A stretch of DNA of 64,000 bases from Mollicutes bacterium (GTDB taxonomy: Bacteria > Bacillota_I > Bacilli_A > RF39 > UBA660), in NCBI GenBank assembly GCA_004552445.1, contig SFOJ01000005.1, positions 62,001 to 126,000 of the forward strand. Reading direction: 5' to 3'. The notes under the pieces were generated by a model. That model searched no databases. It saw only the letters and a program-made list of their open reading frames with translations, and was not told the DNA's origin. A program made the translations under genes and the position numbers. Numbering within the stretch: position 1 is the first letter of the stretch; the number at the start of each line of letters is the position of its first letter. Below, in pieces: positions 52,469 through 61,294 of the stretch.

Positions 52469-52634
52469 TTGTATTACAAAAGTAAATATTTAGTTATAAA
52501 AAGTAAGGAAATAATTCTAATAAAATAATAATAATTAGTTAAGTTAATTTTTAAATGTAAAACTTTTGTGTAATTTTAAGAGATTTATAGATAAAATATT
52601 GTAATTATGCTATGCTTTAGATAGGAGGAATAAT

Positions 52635-53156
52635 ATGAAATATAATATCCGTGGTAATAAAATAGATGTTACCGAAGCAATTGATAATTACATTAAGGAG
52701 AAGTTATCTAGATTAGATAAATATCTAGATGATAATGATGAGGTAGAAGCTAAAGCGGTAATTTCTGCAAGAGGAAAAGATCAAAAAGTAGAGGTTACAA
52801 TATGGAGTGGTAAATATAATATAAGAGCAGAAGAAACAAATCCAGATTTATATTCTGCTATAGATTTAGTTATAGATAAACTTGAAAGACAATTTAAAAA
52901 ATATAAAGGGAAAATAGCTAGTAAAAAAGTTAAAATAGCTGTTATGCCTGAAATAGAAGATTTATTTGAAGAAGATGAACAACATATAGTAAGAAGAAAA
53001 GAAGTATTCTTAAAACCAATTGATGAAGAAGAAGCAATAACACAAATGGAATTATTAGGACATACATTCTTTGTATTTAAAAATGTTGATACTGATAAAA
53101 TAAATGTTGTTTACAAAAGAAATGATGGAGATTACGGTATAATCGAGGCTAATTAG
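52635..53156 (+). CDS. hpf: ribosome hibernation promoting factor, long form
   Basis: 173 residues: the N-terminal S30Ae/YfiA domain (1-100, KYNIRGNKIDVTEAIDNYIKEKL and ADLYSAIDLVIDKLERQ-type helix) and the C-terminal HPF dimerisation domain (VRRKEVFLKPIDEEEAITQMELLGHTFFVFKN). The long form joins two 70S ribosomes into inactive 100S dimers in resting cells. A monocistronic gene between cspA and secA with an AGGAGG ribosome-binding site; hpf-secA order is common in Bacillota. Confidence 0.96.
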   Translation: MKYNIRGNKIDVTEAIDNYIKEKLSRLDKYLDDNDEVEAKAVISARGKDQKVEVTIWSGKYNIRAEETNPDLYSAIDLVIDKLERQFKKYKGKIASKKVKIAVMPEIEDLFEEDEQHIVRRKEVFLKPIDEEEAITQMELLGHTFFVFKNVDTDKINVVYKRNDGDYGIIEAN

Positions 53157-53184
53157 AAAAGTAATATTCACTTTTCTTTTTTTC
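53155..53184 (+). terminator. Intrinsic terminator of hpf
   Basis: AGAAAAGT (53155-53162) and ACTTTTCT (53170-53177), followed by a T run. Confidence 0.88.
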
Positions 53185-53217
53185 TTTGTTATAATAATTT
53201 TTAATGGAGATGATTAC

Positions 53218-55710
53218 ATGAATTTATTTAAAAATTTATTTGATTATGAAACTAAAGAACTTAAAAAAATAAATAAATTAGCTGATCAAGTTGATGCTTT
53301 AGATGAAGAAATGCAAAAAATTAAAGATGTAGAATTTAAAGCTAAAACAGAAGAATTTAAAAAAAGAATTCAAAATGGAGAAACTCTTGATGACATATTA
53401 GTAGAAGCAGTAGCGCTTGCTCGTGAAGCATGTTTCAGAGCTATAGGTGAAAAGCCATTTAGAGTACAAGTTATAGGTGGTATTGCTATTCATAGAGGCA
53501 ATATTGCTGAAATGAAAACAGGTGAGGGAAAAACTTTAACTACAGTACTTCCCGCTTATTTAAATGCATTAGAAGGAAAGGGTGTTCATGTTATTACTAC
53601 TAATGAATACTTATCAACTCGTAATGCTGAATGGATGAAGCCAATATATGATTTACTTGGTGTAACAGTAGGAATTAATACTAGAGATAAAAATCCTCAA
53701 GAAAAGAGAGAAGCTTATAATGCTGATATAACTTATACAACTAACAATGAACTTGGATTTGATTATTTAAGAGATAATATGGTTGTACATAAAGAGAATA
53801 GAACGCAAAGAGGACTTAACTTTGCTATTATAGATGAAGTTGACTCAATTTTAATTGATGAAGCTCGTACACCATTAATTATTAGTGGTGGTGTAGCCAA
53901 GAGTGCTAATGTATATAAAGAAGCAGATAGAGTTGCTAAAAATTTGTCTATAGATGATTATGTTGTAGATGAAAAAACAAAAAAAGTTACTCTAACTGAG
54001 GAAGGTGTTCATCATGCTGAGGAAATGCTTCATTTAGATAATTTATACGATATTAAAAATAGTGTAATGGTACATAATTTAGATAAAGCACTAGCTGCTA
54101 ATTATGCATTTAAGAGAGATGTAGATTATGTTGTTGAAAATGATCAAGTAATTATAGTTGATACATTTACAGGAAGACTTATGCATGGTCGTCAATTTAG
54201 CGAAGGATTACATCAAGCATTAGAAGCTAAAGAAGGAGTAAAGATTAATGAAGAGACTAAGACTTTAGCTACTATTACATTCCAAAATTTATTTAGAATG
54301 TATAATAAACTTGCTGGTATGACTGGTACTGCAAAAACAGAAGAAGAAGAATTTCAAAATATATATAATACTTATGTTGTATGTATTCCAACAAATAAAC
54401 CTGTAATTCGTGATGATCAAGTAGATTTAATTTATTCATCACTTAAAGGTAAATATGCAGCAATAGTAAGAACTGTTAAAGAAATACATTCAAGTGGAAG
54501 ACCAGTATTAGTTGGTGTTGCTTCAGTTGAAACAAGTGAAGTAATTAGTCAATTATTAACTAAAGCAGGAATTAAACATGAACTTTTGAATGCCAAAAAT
54601 CATGAACGTGAAGCACATATTATAGAAAATGCTGGTAAAAAAGGTGCTGTAACAATTGCAACAAATATGGCTGGACGTGGTACTGATATTAAATTAGGTG
54701 AAGGTGTTCGTGAACTTGGTGGGTTATTTGTAATTGGTACTGAAAGACATGATTCAAGACGTATTGATAATCAGTTACGTGGAAGAAGCGGTCGTCAAGG
54801 AGATCCAGGTACAACAAGATTCTTTGTATCTATGGAAGATGATTTAATGCTTAAGTTCGGTTCCGAAAAAATGAAAACAGTTATGGAGAGTTTAGGTATT
54901 AAAGATGATCAAGCAATATCAAATAAGATGATTTCAAAGAATATAGAATCAGCTCAAAAGAAGGTTGAAGGATTTAATTTTGATAGACGTAAGGGATTAT
55001 TGGATTTTGATAATGTTATTTCTAAACAAAGAGAAATTATTTATAATAGACGTAATGAAATATTAGATCAAGATAGTATTCGTGATAGAGTTCTTGAAAC
55101 TTTTAAAGAGTTTGTTTCTAATCAAGTTAATTCACATATTGAACCTGAAGGATATTTAACTGATAATGATATAGATAATATTTTAGAACAATTTAATGCT
55201 CATTTACTTAAGAGAAAGAAATTAACTAAAAAGGATTTCGAAGGAAAATCAACTGAAGATGTAATTAATCATATTTATGACATAGTAGTTACTGATTATA
55301 ATAAGAAATTGGAAGATATTCCAGAAGATATTCAAAATGATTTTGAGAAATCTATATCACTTAGAATAATTGATAAATATTGGATGGACCAATTAGATGC
55401 TATGGAAGAGTTAAAGGAAGGAGTAGGACTTCGTGGTTATGCTCAAAGTAATCCTCTTCAAGTTTATGCTTTAGAGGGATTCCAAATGTTTGATAATATG
55501 ATGGCTAGCATTAATGCAGAAATATCTACTTTCTTACTTAATGCTGAGGTAAGACAAAATCTTGAAAGAGAAGAAGTTAAGAATATTCAAACTAATGATG
55601 GAGATAAAACCTCTAAGAAACAACCAAAAAAATCAGAAAAGAAAATAGGAAGAAATGATCCATGTCCATGTGGCTCAGGGAAAAAATATAAACAATGTTG
55701 TGGTAAGTAA
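53218..55710 (+). CDS. secA: preprotein translocase ATPase SecA
   Basis: 830 residues. Walker A is MKTGEGKTLTTVLPA, the DEAD motif reads DEVDSILIDEARTPLI, the helicase-like domain has TNMAGRGTDIKLG, and the C-terminal zinc motif is CPCGSGKKYKQCCGK with Cys in CxC...CC form. It powers protein export through SecYEG. An intact gene in the usual hpf-secA order. The downstream neighbour normally expected (prfB) is replaced by mobile DNA, so the element seems to have inserted right after secA. Confidence 0.98.
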   Translation: MNLFKNLFDYETKELKKINKLADQVDALDEEMQKIKDVEFKAKTEEFKKRIQNGETLDDILVEAVALAREACFRAIGEKPFRVQVIGGIAIHRGNIAEMKTGEGKTLTTVLPAYLNALEGKGVHVITTNEYLSTRNAEWMKPIYDLLGVTVGINTRDKNPQEKREAYNADITYTTNNELGFDYLRDNMVVHKENRTQRGLNFAIIDEVDSILIDEARTPLIISGGVAKSANVYKEADRVAKNLSIDDYVVDEKTKKVTLTEEGVHHAEEMLHLDNLYDIKNSVMVHNLDKALAANYAFKRDVDYVVENDQVIIVDTFTGRLMHGRQFSEGLHQALEAKEGVKINEETKTLATITFQNLFRMYNKLAGMTGTAKTEEEEFQNIYNTYVVCIPTNKPVIRDDQVDLIYSSLKGKYAAIVRTVKEIHSSGRPVLVGVASVETSEVISQLLTKAGIKHELLNAKNHEREAHIIENAGKKGAVTIATNMAGRGTDIKLGEGVRELGGLFVIGTERHDSRRIDNQLRGRSGRQGDPGTTRFFVSMEDDLMLKFGSEKMKTVMESLGIKDDQAISNKMISKNIESAQKKVEGFNFDRRKGLLDFDNVISKQREIIYNRRNEILDQDSIRDRVLETFKEFVSNQVNSHIEPEGYLTDNDIDNILEQFNAHLLKRKKLTKKDFEGKSTEDVINHIYDIVVTDYNKKLEDIPEDIQNDFEKSISLRIIDKYWMDQLDAMEELKEGVGLRGYAQSNPLQVYALEGFQMFDNMMASINAEISTFLLNAEVRQNLEREEVKNIQTNDGDKTSKKQPKKSEKKIGRNDPCPCGSGKKYKQCCGK

Positions 55711-55738
55711 CGATAAATAAAGGGTTTGCGAGGATTTC

Positions 55739-55853
55739 GTCCACGTAAAAAACTCTCAAAAATGGCTATTTGTCCACATTTTGTCCACGTAAATTTAAGA
55801 TTGTGGACAAAAATGCAAAATTTATATAAAAATTTAGTATATTATTCGTGGAC
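55739..55853. repeat. Cluster of five GTCCAC repeats next to the integrase pseudogene
   Basis: GTCCAC occurs at 55739-55744, 55772-55777 and 55783-55788, and in inverted form (GTGGAC) at 55803-55808 and 55848-55853. The first and third continue as GTCCACGTAAA. The cluster lies between secA and integrase, so arm-type integrase or excisionase sites are likely. Confidence 0.6.
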
Positions 55854-55867
55854 AACACGTTGATAAA

Positions 55868-55896
55868 AGTCATCTAATTTTGATGGCTTTTTGTTT
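55868..55896 (+). terminator. Intrinsic terminator upstream of the first integrase
   Basis: AAAGTCATC and GATGGCTTT (one wobble) pair around TAATTTT, followed by TTTTTG. Confidence 0.7.
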
Positions 55897-55924
55897 ACCA
55901 TAAATTAGGAAAGAGGTACAAAGA

Positions 55925-57183
55925 ATGGTAAGCGTAAGAAAACGTGGTAAGGTATATGAATACCGAATTGAAATAGCATCTATTGATGGAACAAGAAAAT
56001 GGCTAACAAAGTCAGGATTTAAAACTAAACAAGAAGCATTACATGAAGGAGCATTAGCTTATAATGAATATTACTATTATGGCAAGAAGAATAAGAATAG
56101 AGATATGTCATTTGCAGATTACCTAGATTATTGGATTGATAACTATTGTAATTTTAATTTAAAGTATGCAACTATAGTAACTTATTTAAACATTATTAAA
56201 GTTCATTTAAAACCTAAACTAGGAATGTATAAGTTATCTCAACTAGATTCTGAATTAATACAAAACTTTATTAATCAATTATATGTAGATCATAAGTTTT
56301 CCAAATGTTATTTAAAAGGAATATTAAAAACAATAAAAGGTGCATTAAAGTATGCTTGTTATGATGTTAATTATATTAATCATAATCCAGCAGAGCATGT
56401 TCATATTCCAAGATATGAAGTAGTTACTGGTGATCCAGTACATATTTATACTCAAGAAGAAATAGAAAGAATACTAGACAGATTTAAAGATACACCATAT
56501 ATTTATTATTCATTTCTAACAGCATATTATACAGGTCTTAGAGTATCGGAAGTATATGGATTAACATGGAATAATATAGATTTTGAAAATAAAACACTAA
56601 CTGTCGATAAAAATATAATAAGAAAGAATAAAGATGGACTACCTAAAAGATATAATATAGCCAATCAAGAAGAACTATAGCAATTGGAGATACTTTAATT
56701 AAAGCATTAAAAGAATATAAGAAATTAACTGAAGAACATAAGAAATTTTATGGAGATAAATATCTAAAACATTATGAAAAGAAAGTAATAAACGAATATC
56801 CAAAAAGAGAAGAAATTAAAATAGTAGATGCAGAAGCTGAATTAGATGTTAATCTACCAGAAGCTAAATTAATATTTGTTAAACCTAACGGACAATTTAG
56901 GGGAACTGAAACACCAAGACATGCTTATAAAGTTATTAATTATGAATTAAAGATACCTAGTAGATTTCATGACTTTAGAGATACTCATGCAACAAGATTA
57001 ATAGAGCAAGGTGCAGATATTAAAGCTGTATCTAAAAGATTAGGACATTCAACTATAATGACTACTTATAACATTTATGTAAGAGTAACTGAAAAGATGG
57101 AAACAGATACAGTAGATAGATTTGAAAGTTATACTAATTCATTAGATATACCAGATAATAAAGAGATAAAATATTATGATTAG
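55925..57183 (+). pseudogene. tyrosine recombinase/integrase, frameshifted
   Basis: The first frame (55925-56680) carries the AP2-like arm domain (VSVRKRGKVYEYRIEIASID), the SAM-like core domain and the start of the catalytic domain with the first Arg (YYTGLRVSEVYGLTW), then stops after KRYNIANQEEL. Shifting frame near 56665 gives SRRTIAIGDTLIKALKEYKK and the rest of the catalytic domain: RFHDFRDTHATRL with H and R, RLGHSTIMTTYNIYV with the nucleophile Tyr. One missing base explains the break. It is related to the intact integrase at 60036. The ATG has AGAGG upstream. Confidence 0.88.
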
Positions 57184-57225
57184 TTTTAATTTTTAATAAT
57201 ATATGTTATAATGTTAATAGATAAT

Positions 57226-57265
57226 AGAGTATATTTCTTCTTTATGATGGAATATGCTCTTTTTT
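57226..57265 (+). terminator. Hairpin terminator/attenuator in the leader of the membrane-TIR pair
   Basis: AGAGTATATT (57226-57235) and AATATGCTCT (57251-57260, one wobble) are followed by TTTTTT. It lies only 15 bases before the gene, so it probably attenuates it. Confidence 0.7.
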
Positions 57266-57279
57266 GTGAGGTGAAAGTA

Positions 57280-57726
57280 GTGGAAAAGAAATTAGAGTTA
57301 AAAAATCAATCATCAGTAATTTGTTACATAGAGATGTTACAAAATAATATTTCTAGAATGAGCAGTCAAAGTGGTATAATTAAAGCTTCAATGTGTGTAG
57401 TATATACAATTTTAATTACAATTATATTAACTATTGATAAGTTAAAAGAATATTGGTGGATTATAATAGTATTGACTATATTAGGTATGTTGTTAGATGC
57501 TTATTATTTAGGGATGGAAAAAATTTATGTTACAAAATATAATAATTTTGTAAAAGAACTTAACAATGGTAAAGTGAGTGAAGACGAAATATATGATATG
57601 AAACCAAGGAATACCCAATTAAAAAGTGAATTACTTGCAGAGATGTTGTTAGCATTAAAATCTTTTTCGATAATTGGATTTTATTTAATTTTTATAATAA
57701 TTGGCTTAATTATAAAATTTGTATAA
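57280..57726 (+). CDS. three-helix membrane protein, putative effector partner of the TIR protein
   Basis: 148 residues from the GTG at 57280, chosen because GAGGTG lies upstream; the frame runs back to 57211 across the attenuator. A soluble N-terminus (SSVICYIEMLQNNISRMSSQ) leads to three hydrophobic segments at about 34-52, 57-75 and 128-147. A charged cytoplasmic stretch lies between the second and third (80-125). I know of no established name; similar proteins commonly accompany TIR-like genes on mobile elements. It is probably membrane-damaging or pore-forming when triggered. It ends 14 bases before the TIR gene, in one operon. Confidence 0.6.
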   Translation: MEKKLELKNQSSVICYIEMLQNNISRMSSQSGIIKASMCVVYTILITIILTIDKLKEYWWIIIVLTILGMLLDAYYLGMEKIYVTKYNNFVKELNNGKVSEDEIYDMKPRNTQLKSELLAEMLLALKSFSIIGFYLIFIIIGLIIKFV

Positions 57727-57740
57727 AGTGAGGTAGTAAT

Positions 57741-58352
57741 ATGGCAAGAAAAGTTTTTATATCTTTTAGATATTCTGATGGACATTTATATAAAGAAGAA
57801 TTAGTAAAAAAGTTTAACAATTATGATGATATTATAAATTGTTCTGAAGAAGTAAATAGATCAAATATGTCTGAAGAAACAATAAAAAAATATTTATATG
57901 ATAAATTAAGAAATACTAGTGTAACAATAGTTTTATTAACTCCAAAAGCAATTAATTATCAAAAAGATTATTTTGGTAATATTAATGACTGGATATATGA
58001 TGAAGTAAGATATTCATTAGAAGATAGGGAAAACAATAGATGTAATGGTCTTATTGCAATTTATACCCCCGAAGTAGAAAAAATAGTTATAGATAGACAA
58101 ACAGATACAATAGTTATTAATGATTTTGATAATTTAGTAAGAAAGAATATGTTTAATATAAAAAGTAACTATAAACATTGTTCTACTCCAAATAGATATG
58201 ATTCTGATTTGGACCATTATTGTTCTCTAGTTTCATGGAATAATTTTGTTTCTAATCCAAATTACTATATAGATAAAGCAATTTATAAGAGAGAAAATAA
58301 AGAACAATATGATTTAAAAGTAAGAATTCAAAACAATTACAGATATTGGTAA
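57741..58352 (+). CDS. TIR-like (ThsB/DUF1863-type) protein
   Basis: 203 residues. The first 120 resemble the TIR-like fold of Thoeris ThsB and MTH538: KVFISFRYSDG, then LRNTSVTIVLLTPKAI and WIYDEVRYSLED with a Glu (E88) in the expected catalytic place. The C-terminal 80 residues have no clear match. ThsB proteins make a cyclic ADP-ribose-type signal from NAD+ when phage is sensed. The gene is co-directional with the membrane protein at 57280. No ThsA (SIR2 or macro domain) is nearby. It follows GTGAGGTAG. Confidence 0.75.
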   Translation: MARKVFISFRYSDGHLYKEELVKKFNNYDDIINCSEEVNRSNMSEETIKKYLYDKLRNTSVTIVLLTPKAINYQKDYFGNINDWIYDEVRYSLEDRENNRCNGLIAIYTPEVEKIVIDRQTDTIVINDFDNLVRKNMFNIKSNYKHCSTPNRYDSDLDHYCSLVSWNNFVSNPNYYIDKAIYKRENKEQYDLKVRIQNNYRYW

Positions 58353-58357
58353 AAATA

Positions 58358-58387
58358 TTGACATTTATTAAAAAAATGATATTATAT
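58358..58387 (+). promoter_or_regulatory. Promoter of the leader peptide/regulator unit
   Basis: TTGACA (58358-58363) and a TTATAT-like -10 about 18 bases later (58382-58387). A leader of about 40 bases separates it from the leader peptide. Confidence 0.6.
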
Positions 58388-58418
58388 AAACCAATAAATT
58401 TATATGTGAGGCGATTCT

Positions 58419-58472
58419 ATGAAATGGAAATCAAATAACTTATATTTAAATTTACTTTTAAGAGAGTGTTAA
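58419..58472 (+). CDS. 17-residue leader peptide
   Basis: A short frame, MKWKSNNLYLNLLLREC, with GTGAGG seven bases upstream and a TAA stop. The last codons form the 5' arm of a transcription terminator, so translation of the leader can affect folding. Leucine and asparagine codons are frequent, a usual mark of attenuation leaders. It is too short for standard ORF calls. Confidence 0.55.
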   Translation: MKWKSNNLYLNLLLREC

Positions 58473-58501
58473 ACCCTTAGTGGTTTTCACTCTCTTTTTT
58501 G
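58461..58501 (+). terminator. Attenuator hairpin overlapping the leader peptide
   Basis: AGAGAGTG (58461-58468) and CACTCTCT (58488-58495) followed by TTTTTT. It lies between the leader peptide and the regulator at 58519. Confidence 0.8.
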
Positions 58502-58518
58502 TTGTAAGGAGGGTTTTG

Positions 58519-59109
58519 ATGGTTAAATATGATGAAAACGGAGATATAGTAGTTGGATTGTTAGACGATACCAGAGTATTATCTAAAACAATAATTGAAA
58601 GGTATAATTATAAAGATATAAAAGAAAATTTTGATTATTTAGTTGAAATATTAGAAATGAATAAAATGTATCATTCAATGTATCGAGATTTACTAGATTA
58701 TGAAGTAACAGATGATTTAGAATTTAAAACATATGTTAATCCATCGGTAGTGAATTTTACATATGATACAAGGGAAAATCATTTATCAACTACTGATACA
58801 GCAGTATTTTCATTAGATAAAACACATTATGAACAATATGTTGAATTATGCAAGCAATTATTATTAAAAGTAAAACAATCGTGGAAACAACTTAATGAAG
58901 TAGAAAGATTTATTATAAAATCATTAGAATTTGATAATCCATCATCTACAGATGAACAACTTCAAGATCAACTTATGTATTGTAATAAAAAATATTATCA
59001 GTATAAGAAAAGCGGATTTATTAAATTAGGTACTCAATTACAAATTGATAGGGCACCCAAAAAAATGGATTCACCAAAATTTGAATGTGACAAATTAACT
59101 GTTGAATAA
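58519..59109 (+). CDS. sigma/ArpU-like mobile-element regulator
   Basis: 196 residues from the ATG at 58519, which follows AAGGAGGG. The last 70 residues look like a region-4 helix-turn-helix: LNEVERFIIKSLEFDNPSSTDEQL followed by YYQYKKSGFIKLGTQLQI, as in ArpU and other sigma-like regulators of phages and mobile elements. The N-terminal half has no recognised motif. The gene is controlled by a leader-peptide attenuator. It may switch on the integration or mobilisation genes downstream. Confidence 0.6.
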   Translation: MVKYDENGDIVVGLLDDTRVLSKTIIERYNYKDIKENFDYLVEILEMNKMYHSMYRDLLDYEVTDDLEFKTYVNPSVVNFTYDTRENHLSTTDTAVFSLDKTHYEQYVELCKQLLLKVKQSWKQLNEVERFIIKSLEFDNPSSTDEQLQDQLMYCNKKYYQYKKSGFIKLGTQLQIDRAPKKMDSPKFECDKLTVE

Positions 59110-59172
59110 TATTATATTTTATATAGACTTTTTGGAGAGAAAAAAGAGAGTTTTTGGACATATAAAAAGATA

Positions 59173-59203
59173 AAATTTCCTACTAAAATAGGAAATTTTT
59201 TTG
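59173..59203 (+). terminator. Intrinsic terminator after the regulator
   Basis: AAATTTCCTA (59173-59182) and TAGGAAATTT (59189-59198), a perfect 10-base stem with TTTTTTT. Confidence 0.9.
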
Positions 59204-59289
59204 ACATGGTTTGAAGAACCGATTTCAGAGATAATGGTATTGAACAAAGGCCTTAGTTCAAATTCAAAATAAGAAAGAGGATGAGAACT

Positions 59290-59826
59290 ATGAAAGAAGA
59301 ATATGTAACAATATTCGCAGTAATTCCAAAGGAGTTATATCAAACAAAAGCATTATCTCCTGAGGATAAACTAATCGCTGAAAGATTAGTGTATTTATGT
59401 AAAAAGGAGGGATATAGTTGGATAACAAATAAAGCACTAGCAGATATGTATGGAATTAAAGAAGATTCAGTATCACAACATATTACTAATTTAAAAAACT
59501 ATGGTTTCATTAAATGTGTATATAGTAATGAAACGCATAGTAAGTCAAATAGAACCATTTATCTAACCGAAGACCTATGGGCTAAATATAGGGAAAATAA
59601 TAGGTTTAATAACCAAGAAATTATTGGTTCAATAACAGGACATAATAATAACTATAATTATAAAAATAATATTAAATCTAATATTAACAACTCCACAATA
59701 ACCTACGATACAGATGGTGTAATGCTATGGCATGGTAAAAGATGTGAATCTGAGAAAGCAAGTCCAGAAGAAATTGCTGAACTAGAAGCAATGATAAATG
59801 AAATTGTAGGTGATTCTAATGAATGA
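59290..59826 (+). CDS. HTH_36-type replication/initiation protein
   Basis: 178 residues from the ATG at 59290, preferred over 59281 because of the AGAGG spacing. The N-terminal winged helix has SWITNKALADMYGIKEDSVSQHITNLKNYGFI, typical of HTH_36 domains at the start of plasmid-type Rep proteins. A Asn-rich linker (NHNNNYNYKNNIKSNINN) and a short acidic tail follow. It may act as a regulator or as a small Rep-like protein of the element. It overlaps the next gene by eight bases. Confidence 0.6.
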   Translation: MKEEYVTIFAVIPKELYQTKALSPEDKLIAERLVYLCKKEGYSWITNKALADMYGIKEDSVSQHITNLKNYGFIKCVYSNETHSKSNRTIYLTEDLWAKYRENNRFNNQEIIGSITGHNNNYNYKNNIKSNINNSTITYDTDGVMLWHGKRCESEKASPEEIAELEAMINEIVGDSNE

Positions 59827-60043
59827 TAAATTAGTATATACAGTTCAAGAAGTAGCTAAAATATTACATTCTAGTCCTAATTATATTTATCAATTAATAT
59901 ATAAAGGTTATTTACCAGCAATTAAATTAGGAAGTATGAAAGTTCTAAAAAGTTCATTAGAAAAATTCTTAATAATAAACGAGGGTAATGATTTATCAGA
60001 TTTAGATAATATCAAAAAGTTAGAAGGTGTTATCATTGAGTAA
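59819..60043 (+). CDS. xis: excisionase (MerR-like helix-turn-helix)
   Basis: 74 residues from the ATG at 59819. The helix-turn-helix pattern VYTVQEVAKILHSSPNYIYQLIYKGYLPAIKLG followed by SMKVLKSSLEKFL matches DNA-binding excisionase domains. The gene sits just before the integrase and overlaps it by eight bases if the TTG start at 60036 is used, the usual xis-int order of conjugative and mobilizable elements. Confidence 0.85.
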   Translation: MNDKLVYTVQEVAKILHSSPNYIYQLIYKGYLPAIKLGSMKVLKSSLEKFLIINEGNDLSDLDNIKKLEGVIIE

Positions 60044-61292
60044 GATAAATATAAGAAAGAGGGGGAACTATTATGAATATAGAGTTGAAATAGCACCAGT
60101 AGATGGAAAAAGACAATGGTTAAGTAAATCAGGTTATAGAACTAAACCAGAAGCTCAGGAAGCTGGAGTACAAGCCTATAATGAATATCTAAATGCTGGA
60201 ATACCATTTAAAACATGTGATTTATCATATAGTGATTATTTAGATTATTGGTTAGAAAATTATTGTAAGAATAATCTTAGATATAATACAATTCAAACTT
60301 ATACATTATTAATTAATAAATATATAAAACCTAAAATAGGAAAATATAAATTATCTACTATAACAAGTGTATCTTTAAATAGTTATATAACTGATATAGT
60401 AAATGAATTTAATCATTCTAAATCATATTGTAAGAATATTTTAAAAGTAGTTAAAGGATCATTTAGAGATGCATGTAACCTATATGGATTTATAAAATAT
60501 AACCCTGCATTATCACTAAGACTACCAAAGATTAATAAGTATTCTGAAGATATTAAACATTTATATACAAAAGAAGAAATAGATATAATTCTAGAAAGAT
60601 TTAAAGATAATGCAACATTTATATGTTCGTTCTTAACATCTTGCTATACAGGAATGAGAACTGGAGAAGTATTTGCTCTAACTTGGGAAGATATAGATTT
60701 AGATAAAGGAACAATAAATATTAAACACAGTGTTTATGATAAGCCAAAAGATAATAAAGGAAGATGGTTCCTAGGACAAACTAAAACTTATTCTGGAACA
60801 AGAACAATATATATTGGAAATACATTAAAGGAAGCTTTAATAAACTATAAGAAAAGACAAGACTATCTAAAAGAAGTATTTGGACATCAATATAAGTATT
60901 ATCACTTAGAAGAAGATATAGATACTAATAATAGTGTTGATAAAAGAATAGTTATTAACACAAACAATGAAGAAATAATAAACTTTGTATTTACTCAAGA
61001 TGATGGAACTTATGTAGGAACAGATATAACAAAATATCCATATAAAATAATAAAAAATGAATTGAATATTAATGCTAGATTCTATGATTTAAGAGGAACA
61101 TATGCTACAAGATTAACCAATAGTGGAACTATGATGAATGAGGTATCAGAACTAATGGGACACTCAGATCCATCTATAACTAGAAAATACTATATATCTA
61201 CAACAGAAGATAATAAGAGAGAAGCTATTAATAACTTAGATATAGTTAATAATTCAGATGTTATTAACAATATTATTAAATTTGAGGTATAA
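60036..61292 (+). CDS. int: tyrosine recombinase (integrase)
   Basis: About 418 residues from the TTG at 60036; a GTG at 60027 (inside xis) is an alternative start. The arm-binding domain reads INIRKRGNYYEYRVEIAPVDG. The catalytic domain has Arg (CYTGMRTGEV), the beta-turn Lys (GQTKTYSG), then RFYDLRGTYATRL and LMGHSDPSITRKYY with the nucleophile Tyr. At the HxxR position, His is Tyr (YDLR) and the following His is Gly, so activity needs testing. It is a close relative of the broken integrase at 55925. It heads straight into mobV two bases later. Confidence 0.9.
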   Translation: MSKINIRKRGNYYEYRVEIAPVDGKRQWLSKSGYRTKPEAQEAGVQAYNEYLNAGIPFKTCDLSYSDYLDYWLENYCKNNLRYNTIQTYTLLINKYIKPKIGKYKLSTITSVSLNSYITDIVNEFNHSKSYCKNILKVVKGSFRDACNLYGFIKYNPALSLRLPKINKYSEDIKHLYTKEEIDIILERFKDNATFICSFLTSCYTGMRTGEVFALTWEDIDLDKGTINIKHSVYDKPKDNKGRWFLGQTKTYSGTRTIYIGNTLKEALINYKKRQDYLKEVFGHQYKYYHLEEDIDTNNSVDKRIVINTNNEEIINFVFTQDDGTYVGTDITKYPYKIIKNELNINARFYDLRGTYATRLTNSGTMMNEVSELMGHSDPSITRKYYISTTEDNKREAINNLDIVNNSDVINNIIKFEV

Positions 61293-61294
61293 AT

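Noticed and set aside
52469..52634. raiA-type RNA motif upstream of hpf
   Set aside because: Only about 165 bases of plain AT-rich DNA remain after the cspA terminator, without convincing helices.
55711..55924. prfB with its programmed frameshift after secA
   Set aside because: No release factor 2 sequence follows secA; mobile DNA begins at once.
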